NCBI RefSeq assembly: GCF_964275005.1 | Contig: NC_092704.1 | Coordinates: 13,357,371 to 13,421,370 of the forward strand | Source: Diadema setosum | Lineage: Eukaryota; Echinodermata; Echinoidea; Diadematoida; Diadematidae | Length of the DNA: 64,000 nucleotides | Reading direction: 5' to 3' | In this document: one piece after another, positions 62,086 through 64,000 of the stretch | Position numbering within the stretch: position 1 is the stretch's first letter | Layout of the letters: every line of letters starts with the position of its first letter | The notes under the pieces: model-generated | What the model was told of the DNA's origin: nothing | What the model saw: the letters and a program-made list of their open reading frames with translations, nothing else | The model's database searches: none | Program-made: the position numbers and the translations under genes

Positions 62086-64000
62086 GGCTGGTGACGCTAA
62101 TGACGCACCAGATTATCTGCTTTCACAGCCACACGCCAACGGCTGGGAGCGTTAAGCTACAGGTAGTTTGCACAAAGTCTTGTCAGATGTTGTGGTCATA
62201 AGAGTTATATACCTGTTTAGACACTGTGTATTATGCATGGGCTTGACAAGCTTGCCTAGATTGTCATAATAATATTCACCACAGGCCAATCACCGTCAAT
62301 TTTCTTACGGTCGACAATTCAGTTGATCCCAAATCTGATCAAGAAATCAACAATTTACTCAGTTATCACCATCTGCCTTCACGCGTGTAAATTGTGACTG
62401 TCGCTCTATGTCAACGAGGTATTATGCCGCATGGTTTCTTGTGCATGGGCGGAGCAGGTCACAGTAGTGTGCTGCAACAGCCGATGGAAGCGTATTCCTC
62501 GATCAAATCTCATTCATTTCTCCGCACTGCATGCTGTTTCAATCAACATCAAGATCATGATATATAGCGAAATTTTCATTGAGAATGATTCACTTAATTG
62601 ACTTTGCCGAATCGAACATTAACACAGTCTGCAGATCAGGATAAGTGTATCTAATAAATGTATCTGACATCAAATACTCAGCCGCGAATTCACAGCTTTT
62701 CCAATTATTTGTTTGAGTTTCGTTCGAGTTTCTTTTCTTTTTCTCCCAATTACAATGAAACTCTAACTTACATTGCAGTGAACGTACGTTTGGACCGTTA
62801 CAGAGCCAATGATCAATGTATTTGCGAAACCACGACCGTATATACCGCTTTCAGCCAACAGTTATTATTTTGTTTGTATACTGCGCAATATTTCTAACTT
62901 TGAAAATAAACATTTGTGTCGAGCTAGGTTAAAAAAAGGTGAAGAAAGCAGACTTGTATTTGCACAAGTTACATTCTGACAACCAGAATCTTCACAGAAA
63001 TAAAAATAGTGACGATTGGTGGAAATGATACAATCTTGCGTTCCCTTCTGGCAGCAGCGAATAATTCAGTTGCTAGAAAGGTACGAATGTTGAGTTCCGC
63101 CGAGTGCGTAAACTGCATCTGATCCACGCTGTCAATCGTGGCAACTGGTTCTCGAAGGTTGTGAGAATCGTCAGCAGGAAACAGAAAAAAAAAAATAAAA
63201 AAGGGGGAATAAGATATATACAAGTCCTTCCTCCCCCACTACCCCCCCCCCCCTCCAAAATATATTATATGATAGTAAACGTGGTACAAGCACAGTGCGG
63301 GACTTCATCTTGCTTCTGCGCATGCGCATAGGTACCTACTGGTGGTAATAGTGATGATGCAATGGCAATGGTGAGGTTCAATGAGGATAGTTTATTATTC
63401 ATATAGGGGAATTAATGATGATAGGAAAATGTTGATTGATTTTAGAGAAGATGTCCTCATAACCATGAAGGTGCAATGTACAAAAAGAAAAAGAGAACAA
63501 CAGACAAACCGTCAACCAAATTATGAATGATCTTTCTTCACCCCTACAGTGTCAGATACATTTCTCCTTTTTGTCTACATTTTTCACTTTTTTTTTTTTT
63601 ACCGTAAGTCTTTTTAGGCGCCATGTGCATGCAACCCCCTTCTTCATCCACAGTGTCTTAGTAGAAATGATTTCTTTTTCATCTATTCCTTGATAGTCTG
63701 ATTGAAAATGACGATAAGGTGTACGGGAATTTAGAGTTCTCCGTTACTTGATGAAAAACACATACACACACATAGCAAACAAATCACCCGAACAAGCAAA
63801 CAAATAAAAACAACCTAACAACAATCTTGTTTATTCTATGACCACACGCTTTCTGTTATATCCTCGAAGAAACGGTAGCCTTAAGTAAGGACTACTCGGA
63901 GCTCCCTGCGTGTATGATGACAGGCAACCTTGTTCAGGGTTCTCTACACGCTCTTGTCAACTTATGACCGTATGCCGCTGGAAACTCACGCTGAGAAACG
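62086..64000 (-). promoter_or_regulatory. GPCR upstream region
   Basis: Presumed 5' UTR and promoter side. No TATA box or upstream exon could be fixed. A C tract lies at about 63,242-63,252, and CTTCTGCGCATGCGCATAGG at 63,311-63,330 contains the GCGCATGCGC palindrome (an NRF1-like TGCGCATGCGCA core), which may mark a promoter of this or a neighbouring gene. Confidence 0.3.

Overview
This 64 kb window is animal nuclear DNA. It is AT-rich, saturated with microsatellites and small transposable elements, and its genes are split by GT-AG introns. I assembled parts of three genes exon by exon, and all lie on the minus strand. Protein style, the tRNA-derived SINEs and a sea-urchin-TU-like foldback repeat suggest a marine invertebrate, with an echinoderm as the favoured but unproven guess.

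Genes, in + coordinates. (1) 13,902-19,152: the 5' part of a polypeptide N-acetylgalactosaminyltransferase (GALNT) gene, two coding exons giving the first 205 residues. The rest presumably lies left of the window, so 1-13,901 would be intron. (2) 24,021-27,861: a complete RPL27 (eL27) coding sequence in four coding exons, 136 aa, with a polyadenylation signal at 23,901. A candidate promoter and non-coding first exon lie near 31.2-31.3 kb. (3) 41,614-62,085: a complete 314-aa orphan rhodopsin-class GPCR in three coding exons, with an 18.6 kb first intron packed with repeats.

Between and inside the genes are: a 5'-truncated, frameshifted LINE with a partial reverse transcriptase (37.4-38.95 kb); two tRNA-headed SINEs and one decayed tRNA-like sequence; LINE 3' tails; five copies of a near-palindromic MITE; four copies of a foldback element built from about 16-bp repeats; an 838-bp double inverted element; two hAT-like MITEs; several other TIR elements; a 4-unit tandem repeat carrying five perfect DR1 nuclear-receptor motifs; and a 23-bp satellite with two alternating unit types.

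The genes do not form a pathway: they are a Golgi glycosyltransferase, a ribosomal protein and a receptor. No operon, CRISPR array or gene cluster is present. The most notable content is the diversity of self-complementary mobile elements, which recur in the same 64 kb and make up much of the introns. Calls rest on reading the sequence and recalled family knowledge; no database search was possible.
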